The notes beneath the pieces were generated by a model. The model had not been told where the DNA came from, did no database searches, and saw only the letters and a list, made by a program, of their open reading frames with translations. A stretch of DNA of 64,000 bases from Pelobates cultripes (lineage: Eukaryota > Chordata > Amphibia > Anura > Pelobatidae): contig OW240912.1 in assembly GCA_933207985.1 (NCBI GenBank), positions 205,727,519-205,791,518 of the forward strand, in the 5' to 3' direction. The stretch's first letter is position 1. Each line of letters starts with the position of its first letter. Both the position numbers and the translations under genes were made by a program. Positions 11,400 through 22,075 of this stretch are shown here, piece by piece.

Positions 11400-11770
11400 G
11401 TAGAATGCTGACATCAGCTTTTGACAGCTCAAGCACCAAGAGCTGAAGAGGACCAGCAAGATGATGTATTCCTAACACTAAAGTGCCCCTCCCACCCTGT
11501 GGACCCACCTGGCCGCAAAAGGGTTAAAACTCTTTCAGTCACTCACCTTACTCCGGCGCTGATGGCCCTTGGTGCTTGGTCGTTCTTCTTCTCCTGCACG
11601 CGCATTAGGCTTTCCCAATAGGAAAGCATTGACTCAGTGTTTTCCTATTGGGATTTTAAAGTTGCTGGATGTCCTCATACAAAGTGCAAGGACGTTGAGC
11701 GGCATTTCATGGAATCAAACTCTGTGAAAGGCCAGGAAGTGCCTCTAGTGGCTGTCTGGTAACTTCAGTA
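11400..11770. repeat. MITE-type repeat related to 53405-53979
   Basis: 'cgcgcattaggctttcccaa', the paired 'cccaataggaaagca'/'ttcctattgggat', and 'gtgcctctagtggctgtctgg' match in reverse orientation the interior of the MITE at 53405-53979. It is a diverged or truncated copy. Confidence 0.5.
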
Positions 11771-11899
11771 AATAGTATGTGCCTGGGATAAAGGGAAAAG
11801 GCTGCATACAGCAGCAATAAGTTTTTTCATATACCCACAAAGAAAAAATATAGACATGCTTTCTTTACTAGTATATCTACTAAATAGTTAAAAAAAAAA

Positions 11900-14480
11900 A
11901 AAAAGACCTGGGTGGATCCACTTAAAAATGACCAGTTTGAGGTTAGAGAGGTATCTGCTTGTGATTATCATGGATCTTTCTCCATCATGTCTCTCCTCCT
12001 CCAGATTGTGACAGAAAAGAAAGCAGGAGAAAAGCAATTTCAGGCACGTAATTAGCAATATGTGCCTTGCTCCCAAAAACAAATTAAATATGATAAGCAG
12101 TGCATAGAATACATTTGTATAATTTTTTAGAGATATGCTCAAGTAGCTCTATCGTTGTCTGCTTTTTGCTTTTTGTATTTTTTTTGTTTAATTACCATTT
12201 TTTAATTAAGAAAAATATGTTAAGGGAATGTATGTGTAGTGAGTAAAAAGTGCAATGCATACACACGTCATTAAATCTAATAGTTACTTAGGTGTGCCGG
12301 ATTGTATTTAATTTGACATGTCTTACGTGCGTAGGTTAACTGATTCAAATAATTTAACATAACATTTTAATGACTTAAACCAGGGTAGCGTTAAAAGGAA
12401 AGAAAGAACTTCTGGTTCATCTCTAAACAATACAATAATAATAATATAATAAATAAGATTGATAGAAGTGTGAAGTTGTAATGGTTAGGGGAACTGTGGC
12501 CTCAGCCAACCTTGTTTTAATTGGACAGACTTGACTGATTTTCGAGGCATCTGCAGACTATCCTAGTGGGAATACTTTGAGAAAGAATTTGGCATTACAG
12601 GTGTAGATTTTTTGTTTCTGTCACACTCCACAGCAGGGGCTTGGTGGGACCTAGAGTAAGTTACAAATCCATGCTATTTTAAATGCTCATTAAGGCCTCC
12701 ACTCCACGTTGACTTTATAAACAATGTTTTGTTCAAAGTTTCTGCAATTTAATTTGCATCCTGGGAACAAACAAAAAAAGATTGCCTATTGCGAATCATA
12801 GGCGCCTGAGAAAATGTAGTATTCAGCAAAAAGTGGTAGTTACGCAGGTTTTTTTTTTTTTTTGTGTGTGTTTGTCAGCAAAATACACTGAAAGGGGAAG
12901 GAAATAGATAGGAGGACAGTTACTGCAAGAAGATGTGTGGTGGGAACGTCAGAGAGGAAAGGAAAGTTACTGTGAGTCGAGAATAAGATGTACAGGGTTT
13001 TTAAGCATAAATTAAATTTTTAGGTTAAAACGCTGTACTGAAAACAGAGGTGACTTGAATTTTGATTTAAAATGTGAAATTCACTTGGAATGCCTAACAA
13101 TTCACACTATAATGAAAACCCCTGCTAGTATTTTTCTCTTCATCTGGTATTGTGGTGTCATGTAAAGTGGTAATTTAATCATATATTGCTAAAGATGTTG
13201 CCTTTCGCTGGTAACATCGTTGCATTTACTAACTGTGCGAATACAAATTGTCAGTCTATCATTGTCTTAAAGTAACAGGTTCATAGCTTTCAGCTGTGCA
13301 GAAATCTTTGACACAGGAGGGACATGTGGGTGTAGGAATGAACGAAAAAGGAAGAGGTTGGGGAAGAAAATAATATGTTGTTTATAATATAAATATAATA
13401 TAAGGGTTGTTGTAGTTAGAGGGTTGGCCAGCCCAGAGATAATGCATTGAAACTTGATGGTCCTTTCCACATACTACATGTTTCTGGTTTGATGACTAAT
13501 TTCCCACAATTGAATGTAACTATATGACGGGTATTTTCAAGGCCCATGCTGGGGCAGTAATGACATGTGGGAAATTATGGACTCCTTGAAACAAAATTTA
13601 TAATTCAAATATTTTTAATGAAGTTTGATATGTATTGAGGTTAAAGATTCTTAATACCAAATGTAAATCTTTACTGATGTCCAGCATTGAATTTTTTTTT
13701 TTCTGACAGACACATATAAATATGCTGTTTCCAATACATTATACTAAGTGTAATGCAATTTCTTATCCATACTGCTACAGCGCCAACTCAAAAGGCCAGT
13801 AACACGCCTGTGTTTAGACTTAACTCCGAGAATGCCAGACTCTTGTGAACCACAATGCATTGCACACCTGTAGCAGCATGAGCTATTGTATGACCGAAGC
13901 TCACGTAGCTGAAGACTGGCTGAGATCAGTAGGAGTTCCAGTGAAACAACAACTGGTTACCCCAATCTGGTATTCGAATAACCAAAGTGGCATGAAATGC
14001 AGTACAAAGAAAATAATGAAGAAATTTAATTGTATCAGATTCTCAGCACCACTATATACACACCCTGCTGCCTTATTACGCCTGCAATGTATGCTTCTTT
14101 TGTCATAGATTATATCCAGCTTTAATTTGTTCTTTGCTACCAGATTCCCAGCAGTGGTCAGATCCAGTAGCCTGGTTTTGTGGTACAATATGTTTTTTTT
14201 AATTTTCCAATTGAGGTGAGGACCAGCAGTTAGGATCCAGCTAAGAGTTATCAGACACATTTAAAGTTCACGAGCACAGTCAGGTAGTGTTACATCTGCC
14301 AAACTGACCTCAAATGGTCTCAAACACAACACAGACCTACGCCTTAGCAGCAACAGAATTATATAGGGATTTATAAACAGCATTGATGCGGGTGAGCAGG
14401 CCACTGGAACAAAACAAGGACAATCCCAGGACACACTGAAAATAGAGTATTTGTTAAGATTCTAAGTTACAGGCTGCCAC
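11900..14480. other. Intergenic DNA, nothing recognised
   Basis: AT-rich sequence with homopolymer runs (for example T16 at 12850) and no protein-like ORF, RNA gene or clear repeat boundary that I can support. Confidence 0.4.
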
Positions 14481-14489
14481 TTGTACCTA

Positions 14490-14645
14490 CAGAAGTGCCC
14501 TCCCCTTTTCTGGCTCACTGTTGAATGTTTGTATCGCTTTAATTGCTCTAGTATGGTATCAGAGGGTTTGATACCCACTTCTATTTGTAATGCTTTTGTG
14601 TATGGCAAAAATTTAAAAATAAATAAAATTATAAAAAAAGATATA
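14490..14645 (+). repeat. Possible LINE 3' end with A-rich tail
   Basis: The stretch ends 'gtgtatggcaaaaatttaaa' followed by 'aataaataaaattataaaaaaag', resembling the 3' end and tail of L1-like frog LINEs. No coding part adjoins it, so the call is tentative. Confidence 0.35.
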
Positions 14646-15580
14646 AAATATATATAAATATATTCATATAAAATAAGGCCAAGTATGTAACAGATAATGT
14701 TTGTATTGCAGCAGATATGTAAGAGATGAAAAGATTAAAATGGAAACCTGCATTTTTTACCTGTGCTCTGTAATGTTTTATAGATGTGGTCTTTCATGTA
14801 AAATTCAAGTATTTTTGTGGTTTTCATGCAGCAGGACTGATGACTATTAAAGTTTAAAAAAAAAATGCACGATTCTTCTTTTTGTAAAATATTCTTTGCA
14901 ATTTTTGAAAGAGGAAATTGAAATATGAGCACATTTGGACATTCTTCAGCTTGTAACGCATGTATTCTGACAACCGGATATAAATAAACACACTTAAAAT
15001 AAATAACTTGTTTCCTGTGAGATTTGGGGAGTTCAAATTAATTGTAATAAATAAATTCGTAACAATGTGCATGTCTGTATGATAATGGAGATATTTATCT
15101 TTCCTATGTTTCCAAAACATCTCTAAATCCTGGAATGATGCCGTGGTAAATGTGTCAGCAAGGCTGTTATTTAGGCTTATTCCTGATGGTAAGAAAAATT
15201 CTAAACAAATTATGCGGTATACACTACACAGTGGTGTCCTAGAAATTAGCCCAGCATGTATCTAGGATAAATCAATATATTACTTGCTCCTGTGCTTAAC
15301 TGATTGTACATAACAACATAATAGCAACTGCCTCAAATAAATACATACAATAAAAATCACAAAACCAGTGGTTGTACGCTTAAGCAGTAGGAGTATTTAA
15401 GTACACATTTATCAAATTAAACAGAACGCGTCAAACAAGTGGACCAGTGTATCTATTCAGTAGCCGCTAGGAACAATACTGCTCTTGGATCAGTTTCATA
15501 GAGAAATGTTTCACAACATTTTCAAGGAAATAACCCTGTATGTCATAATAACATTTTCTTAAGAATCACTATCGAGGGCT
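14646..15580. other. Intergenic AT-rich DNA
   Basis: No gene or repeat boundary recognised. Short open frames on the reverse strand are A/T-run artefacts. Confidence 0.4.
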
Positions 15581-15584
15581 GGTA

Positions 15585-16165
15585 CAACTATTTTTACTGC
15601 CCTTGGCAAAAATCCCGTTTGCTGCCCCCTCACCATCATACATCTCCCTTCAATCTCTTTCCCCACATTATTTGCCTTTCTAGTTTCTCGCTCTGCCAGT
15701 CTCCCTTCTTTCTCAAAGTTTTTTTTATTTTTTTATTATGACTTTGTATCCAACTGATGCTGCATGTGTTTCTGTTAAACAAATTCTGTCTCTTTCTTGT
15801 TGCTTCTCTGCCAGTTTTCCCTTTCCTTTGTCATTTTTATTCCTAACAAGCAAGCATTCCCACTACCTCTCCACCAGACTGTGTGTGTTGAAAGTTGATG
15901 ATAGAGGCTGTTGGTTTCAGTGTTGTGTATATGGCGTGTGTCCTGATTGTGAGGGTCTTTTGTGTTGTAGTCTGTGTAGGCTGCTGTGTGTATCGTATGT
16001 GAGTGTGTGTGCACTGCATTACCCATACTGCACACACACATCTAAACATGATATACACATCGGCCTATACAGACTCCAACACAAAAACCCTTCACATTCA
16101 GGAAACACACCCCATAAATATGTGTGTTGGACTTGGAAGGCTATGTGTGTTTGTATAGCATGTAT
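15585..16165. repeat. Degraded DNA element with TG/CA-rich interior
   Basis: Begins 'gggctggtacaactatttt' and 'ctgcccttggcaaaa', a motif common to a class of frog MITEs, followed by a T-rich segment and a TGTGTG/CACACA interior. The long ORFs on both strands here arise from this low-complexity interior. Confidence 0.4.
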
Positions 16166-17822
16166 GTGAAGAGGTTGCTGTGTGTTTATAAAGACAAAAA
16201 AAACATATTTGTGTTTGTCCCCACCCGTCTACCTTTCAGGGAAAGGATTTGTTTATTGGGGTCCATTGGGGTGCTGGCTTTTACACCTTGTCACAGTTAG
16301 AATCTCTAGTGATCCAGTGGAGGACTGCTGTCAGACAGAGTGTTTGTTATGTACCAACCCTCCGTAAATGACACTATTGCGATGGTAACCCAGCATTAGT
16401 GCTCTGAGTCATTCACTGAACACCGGAACTGCAAAGGAAGCCACCAGTGATCTGCACCTACCAGAGGTACACACCACATGTGATCTTGATATGGGGAAGC
16501 ACGCCTCAAACAATCAGGAAGATTGTGTGATCTCTCTAACAGTTGTGGGGTTGCAGAGTGCCCCCTCTATCTACTTCTTGCCCATGTCCCTAGGGTACAC
16601 ATTCCATGGGTTGAGAACTAGGGTCATAGAGGAATGAATATTTCTTCATAAACATTCGCAAAACCCCCAAGTCATACACCTGATACACACTGAAGTAAAG
16701 GAAAACGTAAAATAGAAGATGAGTCTCTCTGAGACCAGCATGGGCAAACCAGGTAACAGAGCTCATGTATATATTTTGGCAGTACAGAACACTTTTGGGT
16801 CTCATGTAGCTGATGACTTCTTTGATTCTGATTACATCAATATTGTAAATTCCAGTTTCAACGATTCTGCATCCTTGTCAGACCGCCTTTCCTTGGCATT
16901 TCAAATTGCCCACCACTGAGGTCCCTTCACCGTATCAATCCTTTTAGCACCCTTACCAGCCACCTGCTCATGTACCATCAAAAATGCCCACCAATGCACA
17001 ACCAATCCCTTTTGCCAGCATTCTCTGACTTTCCCCATGTCTTCCATAACTGTCCACCAAGTCCCCGCCTTACCAAAACCAACCCCTGTTTGCCAATTGC
17101 CACCATTCCCTGCTTCCTCCCATCACTGTCCGCCATGTCTCCACCCTCTGCTGAGACCCCAAGTGTCTCCATCCTGCCAAAGTGCCAATGCATGCATGAG
17201 TAAAGGAATGATTGAAAAAAGTACAGTGAAGACCCAAGACCCTTGAACACAGACCTAGTTAATCAACGTACAAACGATTCCTGTAGAGAATCATTACTGT
17301 GATTTGATGGCTTCTCGAGGAAGCCAGCCAAGAGAAAAAGGGTAATTGAAAAGGTAACAGAGGAGACACCACAAAATAGGAGAGAGAAAAAAATAAAATA
17401 AGGTATTTGAACCACTTGGACAGTGATGATTTAGGATGCAAATGATAAAGAACAACAAAAGGTAAAATGGAGTGAATAAATAATAAAATACTTAATGCTA
17501 CCTGTACAGTTCCTTTAAAGCTGATGATAGTTCTTTCTCCTATGTACACCTTCTACTTGGGTGATTCAGTGTGGCCAGTGAGCAGTTGGTATCTTCTGCA
17601 GTAATAATTTTCCTTCTGTGATCTCTCCAATTCAGTGTACCCAAAGAAATACTGCTTCGTGAATAGGCTGTGTTTACTACTAATACGGTGTGGACATGCA
17701 TAACGACCTAACCTGTAGGCCCGGCTGATGGTATTACAGTCTATGCGGAGGCCAGGTCAAGTATGTTTGAAGGATAGTGGAAACCTCAAGTACATTTTAA
17801 GCACTACTTACAGCAACAGCCT
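16166..17822. other. Intergenic DNA with C-rich low-complexity patch
   Basis: Positions 16970-17170 are rich in CCA/CCC with recurring 'tgcccacca'/'ctgtccacca' phrases, a decayed minisatellite. The rest shows nothing recognisable. Confidence 0.4.
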
Positions 17823-17830
17823 ATGTGAAG
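17823..17830. repeat. Target-site duplication, left (ATGTGAAG)
   Basis: Exact 8-bp match to 19157-19164 directly abutting the terminal inverted repeat. Confidence 0.9.
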
Positions 17831-18029
17831 CAGTGGCGGATCCAGAGCCTGATCTCGGGAGGGGCACTTGTAGATTATTTAAAGAAATAATCCAGACACA
17901 ATAACCACTACAGCTCAGTGTAGTGGTTATGGTGTCAATAGTGCCGGGACCCCCTCCCACAGTAAGTAGTCAAACCGTTTAAGAACAGTTTGACAACTTA
18001 CCTGAGATCTGCTGGGAAATGGGGCTGTA

Positions 18030-18665
18030 GTAGGGCATAGGAGCAGTGGTGTGTGTGAGTGGTGCAATGTGTAAGGGGTGCAGTGTGTGTGTATGTGTGT
18101 GTGAAGGTTGTAGTGTGTGAGTGAGGGCGGCAGTGTATGTCAGGGATGCAGTGTATGTGTGGGACAGTATGTGTGTGTATGGGGTGATTCAGTGTGGCCA
18201 GTGTGTGTGTATGGGGGGCAGTGTGTATATGGCGGGCAGTTTGTGTGTATGGCGGGCAGTTTGTGTGTGTATGTGGGGCAGTTTATGTGTGTATGGGGGG
18301 CAGTGTGTGTGTATGGGGGGCAGTGTGTGTGTATGTGTGTATGGGGGGCAGTATGTGTGTGTATGTGGGGGCAGTGTGTGTGTATGGGGGGCAGTATGTG
18401 TGTGTATGGGGGCAGTATGTGTGTGTATGAGGGGCAGTGTGTGTGAATGGGGGGCAGTTTGTGTGTATTGGGGGCAGTTTGTGAATGGGGGGCAGTTTGT
18501 GAATGGGGGCAGTTTGTGTGAATGGGGGGGCAGTTTGTGTGTATAGGGGGCAGTTTGTGTGAATGGGGGGCAGTTTGTGTGTATTGGGGGCAGTTTGTGT
18601 GTATGGGGGCAGTTTGTGTGAATGGGGGGGGCAGTTTGTGTGTATTGGGGGCAATGTATGTGAGT
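18030..18665. repeat. G-rich minisatellite inside the hAT MITE
   Basis: Roughly 25-30 tandem units of 16-24 bases with the core GTGTGTATGGGGGGCAGTTT. Each unit has a G4-G7 run, so the + strand has strong quadruplex-forming potential. The repeat keeps frames open on both strands, producing spurious ORFs of over 100 codons. Copy 2 of the MITE has a much shorter array at 61020-61290. Confidence 0.85.
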
Positions 18666-18882
18666 GTGATCAGGGTAGGGTGGCTTTTTTTTTAATAATA
18701 TATTTTTGTTTAATTTAATTAAAATAAATAAATATCCTATGTCCCCCCTCCCTTCTTACCTTTACTGGGGGGGGAGGGAGGACATTTCTTAGTCCCTGGT
18801 GGTCCCAGTGGTGATTCCCTGGTGGTCCCAGTGGTTACAGTGAACTCTAGCCCGCGCTCCCGGGCTAGAGTTCACTCTCGTG

Positions 18883-18932
18883 AGATTTGGAGCGTTGCCG
18901 TGGTAACCGCGGCAACGCTCCAAATCTCGCGA
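18883..18932. repeat. GC-rich palindrome within hAT MITE
   Basis: 'gagatttggagcgttgccg' and its complement 'cggcaacgctccaaatctc' face each other across 'tggtaacc' or so, giving a stem of about 20 bp with a very short loop. It lies between the minisatellite and the right end. Confidence 0.8.
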
Positions 18933-19156
18933 GAGGAGGACCCGGAGGAGCTGCAGGCTGAGCTCCGGGTCCTCCCTCTCACTCCCTCCCTCCCCCGCCG
19001 GCCGCCAGCACAGTGTCTGCGGACCGGGGAGGGAGAGCTCTGATCTCCCTCTCCGGTCCGCAGGCACATTGCACGGCAGGCAGGGGAGAGAGACCAGCGG
19101 ATTTCTCGGGGGGGGGGGGCAATTGCCCCGTTGCCCCCCCCCTGGATCCGCCACTG

Positions 19157-19164
19157 ATGTGAAG
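19157..19164. repeat. Target-site duplication, right (ATGTGAAG)
   Basis: Exact 8-bp match to 17823-17830 directly after the right terminal inverted repeat. Confidence 0.9.
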
Positions 19165-19379
19165 GTCATTTAACTATCGGTAAATAAGGGGTAGCAGCAG
19201 CAGCTGTGCTGAGGGATTATTTAAGCAGATGACAAGTCTTACATACAAACAAGAATTTTAAATCATAAATCCAATACATGTTCTATCCAGTAGAATTTTA
19301 GACATTCAAACCAACCAAAGAAGAAAGATAGGCATGCCGGGCGGTTATTCACTAAACAGTGAACTCAAGAGTAATTAAA

Positions 19380-19916
19380 AATAGGCATCCAACAAGTCTA
19401 TTGATAACATCCACTGATTGGGAAAGACAGCCTTCACTATAAATTGAAGGGACTCCATCTTGAATCTGCAGATATGCAAGTATCGATTCAGTCTGTGTAA
19501 ATTTAGGATGGCTCCACCCATCTGAGGACTTTTCTGTCAGAAATAGATGTGAATAGAAGCCATGAGTCTGGGACTGGTACAATCACTCCTTCTTTTTGAA
19601 GAGAAGAAGTGAAGACCTGGAGAGCAAGCCTTTTTACTTTGTCTCCTGGCCACTTTGTGATTTGGAAGGAACTGGAAGGAGGGTGTTTGCAAAATTCTAG
19701 AAGATATCCCCTTCTGATGATATCCAGAACCCAGTTGTCGCTTACGGATTCCTCCCATGCCACACGGAATTGGAGCAAGCGAGCTCCAACACCGCCTGAC
19801 AAGGAGATGAGCCCGTCACAGATTCCTGGGGTTCTTGTTAAGTTCTTAGACGCTCCTTCAGGGGTGGTGCTCTGAGGAGGATCCCCCCGGCTGGGTACGG
19901 GTTGATCTCGCCCCAT
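19380..19916 (-). pseudogene. DIRS reverse transcriptase, N-terminal fragment
   Basis: The frame reads WVLDIIRRGYLLEFCKHPP, KRLALQVFTSSLQKEGVIV and PVPDSW, the start of DIRS RT. A frame change then leads to NLHRLNRYLHICRFKMESLQ and MLSIDLLDAYF, the latter being RT motif A. It ends there, so the catalytic YxDD-type motif is missing. Confidence 0.7.
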
Positions 19917-20035
19917 TTTTTTCTTTAATTTGTGTTATATGTAGGGTTATGCCCTTTCTGCCACCCCTATAACCCTCTTTTCAGTACTTCCTGTTAGATT
20001 TTTCTTCTAGGAAGTACTTTTGTCAATGCAGAACC

Positions 20036-21288
20036 TCAGGACTTGCCGCCTCTAGCACCATGTTGACCGCTCCTCCAGGATTGATTTCTCCCATATTCCT
20101 TACCCGGTCTGTAGGATCTGCTACCACGAAACGGGTAATAGTCCCTTCTTGCATGAAAGGGACCTTTGGGCCTGTTGTTTTGAGGCAGAAAGATCTTTTT
20201 ACCTTTGGCTGCTTGTTTAATACAATCATCCAGATTCTTGCCGAATAACATATCACCGTGAAAAGGAAGGGAGCACAAGCTGCCTTTGGAGGAAGCATCA
20301 GCAGACCATATTCTGAGCCATTGCGCTCTCCTGGTCGAAACTGAAAGAGCCATATTTCTGGCTAAGGACCTCACCAGATCCACCACAGCCTCAGATGAGA
20401 AGTCAACAGCCAATTTCAAATCTTTTAGGCTGTCCAGTATGGAGGGACGGCTCCTGCTGTTCTTAATATCATCCTCCAAATTCTGCATCCAAACCTTAAG
20501 CGCCCTGGATACTGACAAAAGGGCCACTGCTGGGTGCAGGCCAGTACCTGAAGCCACATACACTTTGGAAAGACTGAAATCCATATTTCTGTCTATAGGG
20601 TTTTTGAAGGAATCCGCATAACCAACAGGTAAAGTGGTACGTTTGGCCAATAACCATGGCTGCGTCTGCCTTGGGAGCGGAATCCCACACTTCAGCGTCA
20701 GCGTTCTAAAAAGGATAGAGTCTGGAAAAATTTCCTTTAGCAGAGGATTTTCTGGCCGCTCTGGACCACTCCTCCTTAATGAGGTATTTTATAGTCTCAT
20801 GGACTGGAAAAGTAGCCCTCCTTCCTCCTGAGGTCAGAGAAGTGGCAACTAGATGTGGAAGGCTCCTCCTTAGAAGATTCCTTCAAACTGAGGGTCTTGC
20901 GGAACCTGGATATCAAATGGTCAATTTCAATAGGTTCCAGGAAATCTCCCTTTAGAAGAAGAACTCAGGTCTCTCAGGAATTCCATAGTCATACACTTAC
21001 ATCAGAGACGTCTGGAGAACACTCCGGAGGTTCCAAACACCTTGGTTGCCTGCGGGATTTCCCAGCTTCCTGAATGCCCAGAGCGACTGCTTGTGAAATA
21101 TTCTGCATTATGTCAGGCGCAGGTTGGATGGAAGACTGCCTTTGAGATGGGCCTGCAGCCACAGATAGGCAAGAAAAACAGAGACGTTTCCCTTCCAGGG
21201 CTTTGTTATCATAGGATTCACAAAATCCTATGTGTCGAAAAAGGAGATAGGAGGAAGTAATGCAGCTATTCGCCAAAACGATTCCCAT
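20036..21288 (-). pseudogene. DIRS gag-like ORF, frameshifted
   Basis: An upstream piece (21288-20989) has a Cys-containing N-terminus (RHIGFCESYDNKALEG followed by RLCFSCL). The main piece (about 20690-20036) contains LARNMALSVSTRRAQWLRIW, ASSKGSLCSLPFHGDMLFG and KGKKIFLPQ, ending in an Arg/Gly-rich basic tail. This RxxWLRxW...SLCxLPFxGxxLFG...FLPQ pattern is the conserved C-terminal part of DIRS gag-like proteins. The two pieces are in different frames, so no intact protein is made. Confidence 0.7.
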
Positions 21289-21879
21289 GAGTGTGTGTGA
21301 ACCAGGGGGCTGTTAAATAGGCGCCTGACGTCGCACACAGAGCACCTGTGTGAGTCAGACGAACCAGCAGACGAACGAGCCATTCTTGTGAACAAACGAA
21401 CGTTCGCCAGAATTCATGCTAATGGCTAAACTTCATGCGAACGGCAAAATTTCATGCAAATGGCTAAAAGCACGAACGGACACAAAACCAATCAGCAAAC
21501 CATTCGACACCAACTGAAAATCAAACAAAACCACAGGGACTTACCCCTTCAAAAGGACGACGGAAAAGGCAGAGGGAAGCCGGAAACAGGGAGAAGTCCA
21601 GACAAGCAAGGTACACGTCCAGGTCCATATTCACCTGCCCACTGCTACCCCTGGGGTCACTGCAGCATTAGAAAACCAGGCATAACAGCTTCCTACCCTT
21701 TGGGTTACAGCAAGTACCAGACCCCCGGTCACTAAAGGGGTACTCCCCAGGGGGTCACCTTTGCGCAGGGCCGTGTAACTGGAGACTTCCCAAGGGAGAG
21801 AAGTTGAACTCCCACAGGGCCAGGGGAACAAATCCCCAGGTAATCTATAAAAGAAAAATAATAGTTTGAAGGAAAAAAC

Positions 21880-22075
21880 ACATGTCCTATAGGGATAGGA
21901 CAGGAACAAAAAGACAGAGGGAGGAGGGAATAGGAGGAGGTACTTATACATTTATTTTAATTAGTTCCTGTCTAATTAGGGATAGGGAGGAGCTACCCAT
22001 CGTTGTGCTGCCATGGATATGGCCTGGAATAATAATAATTACTAATAAAAATAAGGCCATACTTTCCCTTTGAAT
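21880..22075 (-). repeat. DIRS terminal repeat (5' end of the remnant)
   Basis: Contains 'tacccatcgttgtgctgcca' and 'taataaaaataaggccatac', resembling amphibian DIRS1 terminal repeats. The outer boundary is placed only approximately. No matching inverted partner exists in the window. Confidence 0.5.

Larger units (their letters stand above)
17831..19156. mobile_element. hAT-superfamily MITE, copy 1 (1326 bp)
   Basis: The ends are perfect 15-bp terminal inverted repeats, CAGTGGCGGATCCAG at 17831 and CTGGATCCGCCACTG ending at 19156. The element is flanked by an exact 8-bp duplication ATGTGAAG (17823-17830 and 19157-19164). CAGTG-type ends with 8-bp duplications are diagnostic of hAT elements. 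The interior encodes no transposase. It holds a small stem ('ataaccactacagctc' / 'agtgtagtggttat', near 17900), a GTGTGTATGGGGGGCAGT minisatellite (18030-18665), a GC-rich palindrome (18883-18932) and a C-rich right end. A second, shorter copy lies at 60801-61329. Confidence 0.9.
19380..22075 (-). mobile_element. DIRS retrotransposon remnant, truncated within RT
   Basis: Reading on the - strand: a terminal-repeat region (about 22075-21880, containing 'ggtagctcctccctatccct' and 'ccatggcagcacaacgatgg'), an untranslated leader, a gag-like region (21288-20036) and the N-terminal part of a DIRS reverse transcriptase (19916-19380). It stops just after the first catalytic motif; no RNase H, methyltransferase, tyrosine recombinase or right terminus follows. 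The 5' terminal sequence and gag resemble amphibian and fish DIRS1-type elements. Confidence 0.75.

Noticed and set aside
15738..16169. 143-codon Cys-rich ORF
   Set aside because: Lies in a T-rich and TGTG/CACA-rich degraded repeat; composition explains the open frame.
18117..18654. Overlapping ORFs of 109-141 codons on both strands
   Set aside because: Pure product of the tandem minisatellite, whose unit lacks stops in several frames.
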